A DNA stretch of 64,000 bases from Nicotiana tabacum (GCF_000715075.1 NC_134096.1:39753804-39817803); one strand, 5' to 3'. Shown: positions 1-11,856, counted from the first letter of the stretch. The notes: a model not told the origin generated them from the letters alone. Translations and numbers: made by a program.

Positions 1-788
1 ACTGAGTGTGAGTGCCGAGTGACTGGGATGCATGAGTGATTATGAGGTATGCCCGAGTAGCAAGAGTGATTATGAGGTTTGCCCGAGGGGCTATATATGA
101 GTGATGTTTTTCCCGAGGAGCTGTTTATGATTTCATCATTTTTGCTCACCTTTGCATTGAGCCTTTGTTTGAAAAACTGTTGGAAAAATGTCTTTAAATG
201 ATTTTTACTGGAACTGGGTTTAAACTGGATAATTTGATTCAAATCCTGATTTTTAAAAAGCATGTGGTATTTTACTAAGATTTCCTTATATGAACGTTAT
301 ATGCTTTATTGCTCGTCACTACTGCTCAGTCTTTATTTATTGTTGTTACTTACTGAGTTGGCGTAGTCACGTTACTCCATGCACCTTGTGTGCAGATTCA
401 GGTGTAGCTGGACACGGTAGCGGTTATTGAGTGTTCTGGTTGCAAATTTTATTGGAGATAGCAAGGTAGCTGTTTGGTGATCGCAATCCCTGCTCTTCTC
501 TCTCTGATCTTCCTCTAGTTGTATTTAGCTATTCTTCGGGCTGAGTTAGCCTTGATATTGTTAGACAGATTGTAGTATATGCTCATGACTAGTGACACCC
601 CGATGTCGGGCTTTTCTTTTCCGCACTTCTATTTTTCATTGATTTGAACTCTTTAAATGGAGGTTTTATGTTAAATAACCTTGAAATTATCTTTAAAATG
701 AAAATATCGATTTGTTTTGGAAATGAGTCGGTTTGCCTAGTTCCACGATAGGCGCCATCACGACAGGGGTTAGTTTTGAGTTGTGATA
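1..788 (+). repeat. 3' portion of the 5' LTR of R1
   Basis: This is collinear with the last ~795 bases of the LTR at 9755-12750, from the 'gagtgccgagt' segment onward. The LTR should end in CA; here the end reads TTGTGATA where the other copy has TCGTGACA, a C-to-T change in the terminal dinucleotide. The primer binding site follows almost at once. Confidence 0.92.
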
Positions 789-791
789 GAT

Positions 792-804
792 TGGTATCAA
801 AGCC
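792..804 (+). promoter_or_regulatory. Primer binding site of R1 (tRNA-iMet)
   Basis: TGGTATCAAAGCC lies three bases after the LTR end. Plant initiator-Met tRNA priming sites read TGGTATCAGAGC, so there is one G-to-A mismatch. Confidence 0.85.
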
Positions 805-987
805 TAGGTTACATAGGTCTCATGAGTCATGAGCGGGTTTAGTAGAGTCTTGCGAATCGGTACAGAGACGTCTGTACTTATCTTCGAGAGGCTGCAAAAC
901 CTTTAGGAAACTCCACATTCTTGAATTCTTGTCATGCGAATATGTTGATTCTAGTAACTAAACATATGTTGTTTCATTCTCTCACAG

Positions 988-2523
988 ATGGTGATGACTC
1001 GTACTACCGGTCAGGAGGGCCAGCCACCAGTACCACCAGCCAGGGCCGCGAGAGGCTGAGGCCGCGGTAGAGGCCGTGGTAGGGGCAGAGGTGCAGCCCG
1101 TACAACAGTTGGGGTAGTACCTACAGATCCATCGGTTGTCACAAATCAGGACCAAGTTCCAGTTGTTGATGCACTAGCGCAGGCACCACATGTGCCTATT
1201 GTGATTCCAGGCCTTCAGGAGGCCCTAGCTTAGATTCTGAGTTTCTGACAGCGTGTACTGGCCTTGCTCAGGCGGTCTCTATTTCGACGGCCGCAACCAC
1301 TTCTCAGGCCAGGGGAGGCACTCAGACTCACGTCGCTCGAACACCCTAGCAGGTTATTCAGGGACTTCAGACACCGGAGGCACCACCAGCCCAGCCAGTT
1401 GTTGTTGCTCAAGATTATGTGGTTCCTGCCATGCCTGAGGATGATCAATGTAGGTTGGAAAGGTTTGGGAGACTTCAGCCACCACCTTTCAGTGGCATAG
1501 AGAGAGAGAATGCTCAAGACTTTTTGGACAGATGTCAGAGAATACTCCGTACTGCTGGTATTTTGGAGACTTGTGGGGTCTCATTCACTACCTTTCAGTT
1601 TTCTGGGACTGTACTCAGATGGCGGGAGACTTACGAGAGGTGCAGGCCTGTTAGCGCAGCACCCCTTACTTGGCAGCTGTTCTCCGTGGTCTTTTTGGAG
1701 AAGTTCGTGCCTCGATCCCGCAGAGAGGAGCTGCGTAGACAGTTTGAGCAGCTCCGCCAGGGTGATATGTCTGTGACGCAGTATGAGATGCGGTACACCG
1801 AGTTGGCCCGTCATCTATCTGGTTGGTTCCCACGGACAGAAAGAGGATCATGAGGTTTATTGATGGCCTCACTTATCAGCTACCGTTTCTCATGACCAGG
1901 GAGCGGGTTTCAGGTGCTAACTTTGATGAGGTTGTCGACATTGCTCGGCAGATTAAGATGGTTCGCGGTTAGGAGAGGGTTGAGAGGGCAGCCAAGAGGC
2001 CTCGTGGTCAGGGTGGATTCAGTGGTGCTCCTTTTGGGGGTCAGTTCCAACACGGTAAAGGTCGTCATTTCAGACAGGTTCAGTCAGTTCGGCCATTTCA
2101 TCGGGGTGCATCATCTGGCCATGGTTCTCACAGTTCTCATCAGGGCCATTTATCACTTAGTGCCCTTCCAGTTCAGAGTTCGACCCGTGCTCCACCTATT
2201 CAGGGCTCTTCCATGCTAGGTTCTTCTACTAGTCATCCTGGTGCTAGGGGTTCCCTTCAATTTCCGTCGCCAACCCCAGGGAGTTGTTTTGAGCGTGGGG
2301 AGCTGGGGCATATGTGGAGGCAGTGTCCTCGTCATCACAGAGGTCTATCTCAGCAGAGGAGTCAGCCTCCGACTACAACACCAGTTACCTCACCACCCGC
2401 CCAGTCAGCTCGGAGTGGAGGTTAGTCAGCTAGGGGTCGCCCTAGAGGGGGAGGCAGATCAGGGGGTGGTCAGGCCTATTTCTATGCTCTCCCTGCCAGA
2501 CCAGATGTTATTGCTTCAGATGT
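988..2523 (+). pseudogene. gag: R1 gag (capsid/nucleocapsid), broken
   Basis: Gag packages the element's RNA into cytoplasmic particles. The likely start is ATG 988 after ~200 bases of leader; the frame meets TGA after about 22 codons, where CGA would be expected in an Arg-Gly-rich stretch. The best frame, 1419-1853, holds the capsid-like core (DFLDRCQRILRTAGI ... MRYTELARHL). Past 1853 the reading moves between frames. A zinc-knuckle remnant lies near 2284-2325 and reads CFERGELGHMWRQC: the second zinc cysteine has become Arg, so the C-C-H-C set is incomplete. It is followed directly by the protease frame, as in Ty3/gypsy elements with joined gag-pol. Confidence 0.85.
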
Positions 2524-2524
2524 T

Positions 2525-3078
2525 GTGATTACAGGTATTGTCTTAGTTTGCCACAGAGATGACTTAGTATTATTTGACCCTGGTTCCACGTATTCATATG
2601 TTTCCTCGTATTTCGCCCATTTTCTGGATATGGCCCGTGAGTCCTTAGTTTCATCTATACATGTATCTACTCCTGTGGGCAATACTATTATTGTGGACCG
2701 CATATATCGGTCATGTGTGGTGACTATTGGGGGTCTGGAGACCCGAGTAGATCTATTGTTGCTCAGTATGGTTGACTTTGACGTGATATTGGGTATGTAT
2801 TGATTATCTCCATGTCATGCTATTCTAGATTATCACGCTAAGACGGTGATGTTGGCTATGCCGGGAATTCCGAGGGTTGAGGGGAGCGGTTCTGTCATGT
2901 ACCAAGTAGGGTGATTTCATATTTGAAGCCCCAACGCATGGTTGAGAAGGGTTGCCTATCTTATTTGGCTTTTGTGAGGGATGTTAGTACAGATACTCCT
3001 GTCATTGATTTTGTTCCGGTGGTACGTGATTTTCTGGATGTGTTTCCTGTAGACCTACCGGACATGCCGCCTGACAGG
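2525..3078 (+). pseudogene. pol: R1 aspartic protease and pol linker, interrupted by a hAT element
   Basis: The retroviral-type aspartic protease cuts the gag-pol polyprotein. The active-site motif appears as FDPGSTYSYVS (the D-P-G-S variant common in this chromovirus group) near residues 18-28 of the frame starting at 2525. The C-terminal half ends in VDFDVILGMY, matching the family's DVILGMDWL, but a stop at 2801-2803 replaces what follows. A second piece, 2911-3078, holds the linker with the VRDFLDVFPVDLP motif that precedes RT. The hAT transposon then begins inside the codon run for MPPDR, and pol resumes at 6854 with DIDFGI. The loss of frame therefore has both point causes and an insertion cause. 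Confidence 0.86.
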
Positions 3079-3093
3079 CATGGGCGGATCTAG

Positions 3094-4267
3094 TGTTATG
3101 GATACGGGTTCAATTGAACCCATAACTTTCGACAAAATCCGAGAATATACTGTGCAAAATTACTAAAATATGATCATATATTAGTGTTTGAACCCATAGA
3201 CTAAATGAGGCTATGGGTTCAGTGGTAAAACTGATGGGCGAAGTTCCACTTATTGCGAGAAGACTTGAGTTCGAATCTCTGTGTACACAACTTTTATTGC
3301 AATTTTATTTAAGTTACTGTTTGACTTCTTTGTTACTTATGGGTTTTTTTTGCCCCTTCCCATTTAAAGAGGTCCGTTTCTTATCTTTAAAAGATGAGGA
3401 CCACCTAATTAATTTTATTCTTTAATGTGTACTTCATTAACTTGTGGGGCTTTTTAATAATTATAAAAAAGTTGGTCTTCACAAAACTTTAAGAGATCAA
3501 AACCTGTCATTTTTCAGAAGGTTAACGATTCCCAAATTTTTAAAGCTAGGGTTTCAAAAGAATCAAACCAAAGGCTCTTCTTCAGTTCTTCTTGGACATA
3601 AACTGCAAGTCTGCAATCAATCCTCTTCTTTAGTTTTGCTGGTATGCCTCTATTGCTCTTTGTCAATAATAATGCAATAATATTTATTAATTATAAGTTA
3701 CAAGATTTGCCACTGCTGTTCTTGGTTCTTGCATTTTGGTTCCATATAAGAAACGCACTATCAGAACAAAACTTCACCCAAAAGGATGTGTTTTGACTTT
3801 TGATTTTGTTTTTTTTCTTTTCACAAAGCAGTTCAGGCTTCAGCTTATTTTTATAGAAAATAGTTAGAGAAATAAGGAATAGAGAGATGATAAGATTGCT
3901 TTGTATTGATGGGTTTTGTCTTGATTCGACTTGTCTCCTAAGAAAATACTGCTCTATGTACTACAGAAAGGGTGTGAAGTGTGAACCTTACATTGGGAAG
4001 TTTAATATATAATAATTCAAATAATAATTAAACTTTAAGTAAATTAATGAATTTAAATTTAACTTTTTATATCAACTTAATTACTAGTCAATCCTTTCCT
4101 AAACTAATCTTACTTTTAGGCCTAGGGATATTGTATCATATTAACTCCAACTTCATAAGTACTTAAGTTGTTGAAATATTAATTTGGTTGGATTAAGTTT
4201 CAATTACACCTTGAAGTGTAATTTTGTTGTTGTTGTGATTTTTAGGATCTTTTTAGTGAGTGTGGAT
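3094..4267 (+). other. 5' non-coding part of the hAT element
   Basis: AT-rich, with no supportable long frame. The first 50 bases hold the small palindrome GGTTCAATTGAACC (3108-3121), also kept in the short relative at 20611-20806. T-rich sequence followed by TTTTTAG just before the transposase start (about 4235-4254) could be the end of a 5' intron, which is inference only. Confidence 0.5.
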
Positions 4268-6677
4268 ATGATCACGAAAATTTTCAAGGCTATTCCAACT
4301 CCTCAAAGTTCTGGTTCTGGTTCTAGTCCTCCTACGCCGAGTTCTTCTCCATGTCCAATTATTCATGACAATATCAATCCTTCGGCGGTATCAAACAAAG
4401 AGAAAATGTTGAATTTGAATCTTGAACCTGATCCCGCAGAAAGAAAGCAAATTTCAGAGTATCCTCCGAATTTACGTGACTGAGTGAGAAGATATTATAT
4501 TCAACAAGGACCTTGTCAACCTCGTAATTGTAGTTTTCCAAAAAGAGATTTTGGTGGATTTATGCGTCAATTTAATCTTGAATGGTTTAACACTTCATAC
4601 TCTGGATGGTTAGAATATAGTGTTAAAGTTGATGCAATATTTTGCTTATGTTGTTACTTGTTTAAAAATGAGCATGGAGGACATGGAAAAGTTGGGGATT
4701 CTTTCACAAAGAATGGTTTTAGAGCTTGGAATAAAGCTACAGAAAGGCTTAACACACATATTGGAGAGGTGAATAGTCTTCACAATAGATGTTTTATGAT
4801 GATTAGAGATTTAATTAATCAAGAGCAATCAATTCTAACCTCTTTTGACAAGCAATCTGAAAAAATTAAAAGTGATTATCGAGTTCGGTTGAATGCTTCG
4901 ATTGATGTGGCAAAATTTCTTTTAAAACAAGGAATGTCTTTCCGGGGCCACGATGAAGGTGAAACTTCTATTAAACGAGGAAACTTTGTAGAACTCTTAC
5001 AATGGTATGCATATAGGGATGATGAAGTGAAAAAAGTTGCGCTACAAAGTGCTCCACAAAATAACATGATGATTGCTCCAAATATCCAAAAAGAGATCGT
5101 TAATGCTTGTGCGAAAGAAATAATTAAAGCAATAGTTGAAGATTTAAATGGAGATTATTTTGGAATTTTGGTTGATGAATCTAAGGACGTCTCTCATAAG
5201 GAACAAATGGCTCTTGTTCTGTGGTATGTCAACAAAGAGGGAAAACCTATTGAGTGATTTCTTAGTATTGTTCATGTTAAAAAAACAACTTCATCGTCAT
5301 TACAAAAAGCAATCTATGATTTGCTTTTAGAGCACTCATTGAGTCCATCTCAAATACGGGGACAAGGTTATGATGGAGCTAGTAACATGCAAGGAGAAAT
5401 CAATGGTCTTAAAATTTTAATTCTGAAAGATAATCCTTCGGCATATTGTATACATTGCTTTGCCCATCAATTGCAATTGACTCTTGTAGTTGCAAAAAAA
5501 ACATTATGATGTAGATCAATTTTTTGATATTGTTGCTAATGTCTTGAATATTGTTGGAAGTTCTTTTAAGCGTAGGAATATGCTACGAGAGGATCAGGAA
5601 AAAAAACTAGAGGAGCTACAAGTGCTTGGTGAAGTTCATACAGGAAGTGGACTAAATCAAGAACTTGGACTCCAAAGGCCAGGTGATACCCGTTGGGGTT
5701 CTAATTTTAAGACAGTGAGTAACTTTATTGCATTATTCTCATCAATCATTAATGTGCTTGAGTTTCTTGCAAGTGAGGATGTAAATTATCTTGAGAGATC
5801 AGTGGCAAAAAGTCTAGTGAATGACATAAGATCTTTTGAGTTTGTGCATATGATACATTTGATGTTAAAATTATTAGCAATCACAAATGATTTGAATATA
5901 GCTTTGCAAAGAAAAGATCAGGATATTGTAAATGCTATGAAGCTTGTTGGTTTCGCCAAGAGGCAATTGCAAGTGATGAGAGAATCTAAATGGGAATCAT
6001 TGATAGATGACGCCTCTTCATTTTGTTCCAAGCATGATATTGTGATCCCTAAAATGGATAAGAACTATCATCTTGGAAAGTCAAAGCGTAGGAGTTCAAG
6101 TGTTACATATTCTCATCATTTGCGTGTCGAAGTTTTTAATACTGTTATTGATTTGCAACTTTCGGAGCTTAACAGTCGTTTTGATGCGGTGAATAGTAAT
6201 CTACTTCTTGGTATGGCTAGTTTGAGTCCGGATAATTCTTTTGCAAATTATGATAAAGACAGAATTATGAAACTTGCTACACTTTATCCTCATGAGTTTA
6301 GTGGTTCAAAGCTTGAAGATCTCAGTTACGAGCTTGACAACTATATTCTCTTTGTGAAAGAAGACAATGATTTGTCTAACTTGAAAGGACTTGGAGATCT
6401 TTCAGAAACATTAGTTGAAACAGATTTGTACAAGACTTGGAGACTTGTGTTTTTGCTTGTGAAGTTAAGTATGATATTGTCTGTCGCTACTGCAATAGTA
6501 GAAAGAGCTTTTTCTTCAATGAAGTACATCAAAAATGACTTGCGTAGCAGAATTGGTGATGAATTTTTGAATGACTATTTAGTTTGTTATATAGAAGATG
6601 AAGTATTTGAAAGTGTACCTAATGATGCGATTATTGGTCGTTTTCAAAACATGACAACCCGTCGGGTACAATTGTAA
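4268..6677 (+). pseudogene. hAT transposase, TTF-type zinc finger and C-terminal dimerisation domain, broken
   Basis: Transposase that would cut and rejoin the element ends in the nucleus. The start is taken at ATG 4268 (MITKIFKAI); an upstream in-frame ATG at 4184 lies in T-rich, probably non-coding sequence. Order: Ser/Pro-rich N-terminus; TTF zinc finger (CQPRNCSFPKRDFGG ... FCLCCYLF) at ~4510-4665; DUF4371-like catalytic region with ILVDESKDVSHKEQMA and GQGYDGASNMQGE; the RPGDTRWGSNF block near 5675; and the hAT dimerisation block VATAIVERAFSSMKYIKNDL near 6485-6543. Three lesions: TGA at 4481-4483, TGA at 5255-5257 (both where CGA is expected) and a frameshift in the A-run at 5493-5500. 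Otherwise it is close to full length, about 800 codons. Confidence 0.92.
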
Positions 6678-6853
6678 TGGTGATATTTATTGAACATATA
6701 TTACGTTAGATGGTTCGGTACTTGTTACATATATATTAAATATCATTGTTCGTATTTCATTCGGTTATTATTGTATAGTACCTTGAGGTATATCCTAGAG
6801 TCTAAATCTTGAACCCATAAAATTAAATTTCTGGATCCGCCTCTGCCGATAGG

Positions 6854-7720
6854 GATATTGACTTTGGTATTAATTTGGTACCAGACACTCAGCCCATTTT
6901 TATTCCACCGTATCGTATGGAACCGACGGAGTTGAAGGAATTGAAAGAACAACTTCAGGAACTCCTTGATAAGGGGTTCATTCGGCCTAGTGTGTCACCT
7001 TGGGGTGCACCGGTTCTATTTGTGAAGAAGAAGGATGGTTCCATGAGAATGTGTATTGATTACAGGCAGTTGAACAAGGTCACAGTCAAGAATAAGTATC
7101 CTTTGCCTCGCATTGATGATTTATTCGACCATCTTCAGGGAGCGAGGGTGTTCTCCAAGATTGATTTGAGGTCCGGTTATCACCAGCTGAAGATTCGGGA
7201 TTCAAATATTCTCAAAACAGCTTTCAGAACCCGATATGGCCATTATGAGTTCTTGGTGATGTCCTTTGGGCTGACCAATGCTGCAACAGCATTCATGCAT
7301 TTGATGAACAGTGTATTTCAGCCCTATTTGGACTAATTCGTTGTGGTATTCATTGATGACATCCTGGTGTACTCTCGTAGCCAGGAGGAGCACGCTCAGC
7401 ATTTGAAGATTGCATTACAGAGATTGAGGGAGGAGAAGCTTTATGCAAAGTTCTTCAAATGTGAGTTTTGGCTCAGTTCAGTAGCATTCTTGGGGCACGT
7501 GGTGTCCAGCGAGGGTATTCAGGTGGATCTGAAGAAGATAAAGGCGGTGCAGAGTTGGCCTAGACCGTCCTCAACCACAGAGATTAGGATCTTTCTTGGT
7601 TTGGCGGGTTATTATCGTCGCTTTGTAGAGGGATTTTCATCTATTGCATCGCCCTTGACCAAATTGACCCAAAAGGGTGCTCCATTCAGGTGGTCGGATG
7701 AATGTAAGGAGAGCTTTCAG
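6854..7720 (+). pseudogene. pol: R1 reverse transcriptase, broken
   Basis: Copies the element's RNA into DNA in the cytoplasmic particle. The frame resumes at the hAT right junction with DIDFGI. Recognisable RT blocks: [71 protein letters not shown], the [15 protein letters not shown] block, then the catalytic FIDDILVYS near 7346-7372. A TAA at 7334-7336 sits six residues before FIDD, where CAA is expected ([12 protein letters not shown] in relatives). The thumb/connection region [14 protein letters not shown] follows at about 7600. Apart from the stop this RT is complete. Confidence 0.92.
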
Positions 7721-8310
7721 AAGCTCAAGACTGCTTTGACCACATCTCCAGTTTTAGTTCTGCCATCAGCTTCAGGTTCTTACACTGTGTATTGTGATGC
7801 CTCGAAGATAGGCATTGGTTGTGTTTTGATGCAGGAGGGTAGGGCGATTGCCTATGCCTCGCGCCAGTTGAAGACCCATGAGAAGAACTATCTTGTCCAT
7901 GATCTTGAGTTAGCAACCATTGTTCACGCCTTGAAGATTTGGCGTCATTATTTGTATGGGGTTCATTGTGAGATCTATACTGATCACCGGAGTCTGTAGT
8001 ATCTGTTAAAGCAGAAGGATCTTAATTTGTGTCAACGGAGATGGTTGGAGCTTCTTAAGGACTATGATATCACTATTTTGTACCATCCGGGGAAGGCCAA
8101 TGTGGTGGCCGATGCTTTGAGTCGCCGGGCAGAGAGTTTGGGAAGTTTAGCATATCTTCCAGCAACAGAGAGACCTTTGGCATTGGATGTTCAGACCGTA
8201 GCAGGCCAGCTTGTCAGATTAGATATTTCGGAGCGTAGCCGGGTATTGGCTTGTGTGGTCTCCAGGTCTTCTCTTTATGACCGTATCAGGGAGCGTTAGT
8301 ATGATGACCC
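7721..8310 (+). pseudogene. pol: R1 RNase H and connection to integrase, broken
   Basis: RNase H removes RNA from RNA:DNA hybrids. The first catalytic Asp is in [17 protein letters not shown] (~7786), then [13 protein letters not shown], the Glu in [13 protein letters not shown], and the Asp in [12 protein letters not shown] at 7997-7999 follows SL where CAG is expected. After it come the conserved [16 protein letters not shown] and [16 protein letters not shown]. Another TAG stands at 8297-8299, again where CAG is expected (QYDDPHL). Both stops fit single C-to-T changes. Confidence 0.9.
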
Positions 8311-9190
8311 CCACTTGCTCGTTCTTCAGGACATGGTTCAGAGAGGTGATGCTAGGGATGTGACTATTGGTGATGACGGCGTGCTGAGAATGCAGGGCCA
8401 AATATAGGTGCCTAATGTAGATGGGCTTCGAGAGTTGATTCTTGAGGAGGCCCACAGCTCGCGGTATTCCATCCATCCGGGTGCCGCAAAAATGTACCAG
8501 GATTTGAGGCAGCACTATTGGTGGAGGCAGATGAAGAAGGATATAGTTGGGTTTGTGGCTCGGTGTCTCAACTGTCAGCAAGTTAAGTATGAGCATCAGA
8601 GACCGGGCGGCTTGCTTCAGAGATTAGAGATCCCAGAGTGGAAGTGGGAGCGGATAACTATGGACTTTTTAGTTGGGCTTCCACGGACTTCGAGGAAGTT
8701 TGACGCTATTTGGGTTATTGTGGATCGGCTAACCAAGTTCGCGCACTTCATTCCAGTTGGTACTACTTACTCTTCAGAGCGGTTGGCTAAAATTTACATT
8801 CGAGAGATCGTTCGCCTGCATGGCGTCCCAGTTTCCATCATTTCAGATAGGGGTACTCAGTTCACATCGCAGTTTTGGAGGGCCGTGCAGCGAGAGTTGG
8901 GTACTCAGGTTGAGTTAAGCACAACTTTTCACCCTCAGACGGACGGGCAGTCCGAGCGTACTATTCAGATATTGGAGGATATGTTGTGTGCTTGTGTCAT
9001 TGACTTTGGGGGTTCATAGGACCAGTTTCTGCCACTCGCGGAGTTTGCATATAACAATAGTTATCAGTCGAGCATTCAGATGGCTCCGTACAAGGCTTTG
9101 TATGGGAGGAGATGTAGATCTTTGATTGGATGGTTTGAGCCGGGTGAGGCTAGGTCTTAGGTACAGACTTGGTTTAAGACGCATTAGATA
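8311..9190 (+). pseudogene. pol: R1 integrase core, broken
   Basis: Integrase inserts the cDNA into the chromosome. The longest frame, 8408-9019, shows the zinc-binding HHCC set (H in [10 protein letters not shown] in LRQHYWW, CLNC), then the DDE core: Asp in [11 protein letters not shown] (~8660), Asp in [11 protein letters not shown] (~8847) and Glu in [10 protein letters not shown] (~8955). All three catalytic residues are present. Stops: TAG 8405-8407, TAG 9017-9019 (TGG expected, [16 protein letters not shown]) and further stops near 9158-9187. The N-terminal zinc domain and core are clean between stops, so decay came late. Confidence 0.92.
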
Positions 9191-9192
9191 AG

Positions 9193-9759
9193 GTGAAATT
9201 GATTCAGGAGCGGCTTCGCACGGCACAGTCTAGGCAGAAGAGCCACACGGATAGGAAGGTTCGTGATGTGTCTTTTATGCTTGGGGAGAAGGTCTTGCTG
9301 AAGGTATCACCCATGAAGGGTGTTATGAGGTTTGGGAAGAGGGGCAAGTTGAGCCCCCGGTTCATTGAGCCTTTTGAGGTGCTTCAGAGAATAGGGGATA
9401 TGGCTTATAAGCTTGCCTTGCCAACCAGCTTGTCTAGTGTGCATCCAGTGTTTCATGTTTCCATGCTCTGGAAGTATAATGGAGATCCGTCCCATGTTTT
9501 GGATTTCAGCACGGTTCAGTTGGAGGGTGATATGACTTATGATGTGAAGCCGGTGGCTACTTTGGATCGGCAGGTTCGAAGGTTGAAGTCAAAGGATATA
9601 ACTTCAGTGAAGGTGCAATGGAGAGGTCAGCCTGTGGAGGAGGCCACTTGGGAGACCATGCAGGAGATGCGGAGCAGATATCCACGCCTATTCGATACTC
9701 CAAGTATGTTTCTAGACCCGTTCGAGGATGAACGAATGTTTAAGAGGGGGAGGATGTAA
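9193..9759 (+). pseudogene. pol: R1 integrase C-terminus with GPY/F-like region and chromodomain
   Basis: The tail of the chromovirus polyprotein. KVLLKVSPMKGVMRFG with LSPRFIEPFEVLQRIG (9290-9395) is the GPY/F-type module, with EPF where GPF is usual. A chromodomain-like segment follows at about 9545-9690 (VATLDRQVRRLKSKDI, VKVQWRGQPVEEATWE); in this group such domains are thought to steer integration towards modified chromatin. The frame is open to TAA 9757-9759, which lies three bases inside the 3' LTR (starts 9755), so the LTR supplies the stop codon. This part has no internal stop, unlike the rest of pol. Confidence 0.9.
9741..9754 (+). promoter_or_regulatory. Polypurine tract of R1
   Basis: TAAGAGGGGGAGGA directly precedes the TG that opens the 3' LTR; it is the plus-strand DNA primer site. 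It lies within the coding frame for the last chromodomain-tail residues. Confidence 0.85.
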
Positions 9760-10419
9760 CGACCCGACCGGTCGTTTCCAGAGTTATCGCCCCGTTTTCC
9801 CCATTTCTACTTTTTTTTGGTGTTATTCAGCTATATTATGTTATATCGGGTTAGTTGGTTCGGGTCTGAAAGGAACTCAAAGTGAATTGAGACACTTAGT
9901 CTCTAAAGTAGAAACTTAAGTTGGAAAAGTCAACTAGATGTTGACTTATATGTAAACGATCTCGGATTTGAATTTTGATGGTTCTGTTAGCTCTGTTAGG
10001 TTATTTTGGACTTAGGAGTGCGTCCAGAATGTGATTTGGAGGTCCGTGGTAGAATTAGGCTTGAATTGGCGAAATTGGAAATTTGACGATTTCAGTCGGC
10101 AGTGGAAAATTTGATATCGGGGTCAGAATGGAATTTCGGAAGTTGGAGGTGTGCAAAATTTGAGGTCATTCAAACGTGGTTTGGTTGGTTTTGGCATCGG
10201 TTGCCGAATTTGGAAATTTTGAAGTTCTTAGGCTTGAATCTGACGGTAATTTGATGATTTGATGTTGTTTTGAGTGATTCGAAGGTTCGACTAAGTTTGT
10301 ATGTTGATATATGACTTGTTGGTACTTTTGGTTGAGGTCCCGAGGGCCTCGGGGTGATTCCGGGTGGTTAACGGATTTGTTGAAGTTGGAAATTGCAGCT
10401 GGAGCTGCTGCTTCAGCTA

Positions 10420-10760
10420 TTTCCGCACATGCGGAAGAAAGGGTCGCAGGTGCGAGGCCGCTGGTGTGCGTGGGGAGTGTGCAGGTGCGGGAGACGCTGG
10501 GTCAAGGCTGGGAACGCAGGTGTGAAGAATTGACCGCATCTGCGAGCCCGCAGGTGCGAGGCTTTGAGCGCAGATATGGAGATGAGAAGTTTGGACTGGT
10601 TTCGTAGATGCGCACCTGGGACCGCAGATGCGAGTCCACAGGTGCGAGGAAGGGGTCCGCAGGTGCGGAATCTGGGTGATTAAGTGAGTTGCGCAGATGC
10701 GGCTTCTTGGACCGTAGGTGCGGTCGCGCGAGTGCGAGAAAATGGTTAAAGGTGCGAAAA
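10420..10760 (+). repeat. GC-rich motif array inside R1 LTR
   Basis: Variants of GCAGGTGCGAG / CGCAGATGCG recur about a dozen times, spaced irregularly. The core CGCA-GGTGCG is close to palindromic. GC content is well above the flanks, and the array is dense in CpG. Confidence 0.75.
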
Positions 10761-11710
10761 AACCTAGGCAGAAACCATAAATAGAACCCTTCGCAAATTT
10801 TGGTCATTCTTCAAAATTTCAACTCGGTTTTTGGAGGTTTTGGGAGAGGTTTGAAGAGGTAATCAAGGGGATTTCGTTGAGGTAAGTTACTTGAGCCCTA
10901 ATACTTGTATATATGGTGATTTCCCGTTGTTTTAATCATGGCAATTTGTGAAAATGAGGGGTTAGGGCTTAGAAGTTTTGGAGAGTAATTTAAGGATTTG
11001 AAGGACCAAACGATGTCGGATTTTGATGAATTTGGTATGGTTAGACTCATGAGTGAATGAGCTTTCTAGTTTTGTAAAAAATTTTGGATTTCGAGACGTG
11101 GGCCCGGGGGGCGGGTTTGAGCCAATTTTGGGTTTTGGTCTAATTTTGTAGTTTTGCTTGTGGAATTTATTCCATTAGCGCGTATTGATGGTATTGTACT
11201 GATTGTGAATAGATTCGGAGCATTTGGAGGCCGAGTCCAGAGGCAAGATCATTGCGGGGTAGAGATTTGACCGGTTTGAGGAAAGTAACGATTGTAAATC
11301 TAGTCCTGAGGGTATGAAACTCCGAATTTTGTATCATTTTACTATTTTTAATGACGCACATGCTAGGTGACGGGCGTGTGGGCGTGCACTGTTGGAGATT
11401 TGTGACTTGGTCCGTCTCATAGCAACTGTAAAGTTGCATACTTTGTTGAAACCATATGATACTTATATGTTTTAGAAAGCATTTTTGTAAATTGGGCTGG
11501 ATGCCATGTTTGGGCCTTGCGCCAATGCTGTTTGGACCCTTAGGGACTGTTTCTTACCATCCTCTCATTGTTTTCGATTGAAAATCTATACTCAGTCATG
11601 TTTATACTTGTTTACCGCATAACTCAGTTTTATGACTCTATTTTGATGCATATAAATATTTTGGGCCGAATGCCCTGCTTTACTGAAATGCCCGAGAGGC
11701 TTGAGATACT

Positions 11711-11856
11711 TATGACTGAGTGAGGCCAAGGGCTTGATTTGTGAGGATGAGTGTGGATCGGGGCTGCCCGCCTGCAGCATATTTATGACTAAGTGAGGCT
11801 GAGGGCCTGATTGGTGAGGATGAGTATGGATCGGGGCTGCCCGCCTGCAACATACT
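11711..11856 (+). repeat. 73 bp tandem duplication in R1 LTR
   Basis: Two adjacent copies, 11711-11783 and 11784-11856, both contain TATGACT-AGTGAGGC and GGATCGGGGCTGCCCGCCTG. They differ at a handful of places. The partial 5' LTR does not reach this part, so whether both LTRs carry it cannot be seen. Confidence 0.85.

Larger units (their letters stand above)
3079..6845 (+). mobile_element. hAT DNA transposon inserted in R1 pol
   Basis: This 3767 bp element has terminal inverted repeats CATGGGCGGATCTAG (3079-3093) and CTGGATCCGCCTCTG (6831-6845). The reverse complement of the right end is CAGAGGCGGATCCAG, so the left end carries several changes. The flanking 8-mers CTGACAGG (3071-3078) and CCGATAGG (6846-6853) match at 6 of 8 places, the length expected of a hAT target duplication. 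Removing the element and one copy restores the R1 reading [11 protein letters not shown]. It codes for a TTF-type zinc-finger hAT transposase, now broken. A short deletion relative sits at 20611-20806. Confidence 0.93.

Noticed and set aside
1253..1872. Several overlapping frames around the R1 gag
   Set aside because: Only 1419-1853 has gag capsid features; the others are shadows in other frames or the antisense strand.
10311..10807. Open frames of ~100 residues on both strands in the R1 LTR
   Set aside because: They follow the GC-rich repeat block, which is poor in stop codons; no family resemblance and no codon pattern.
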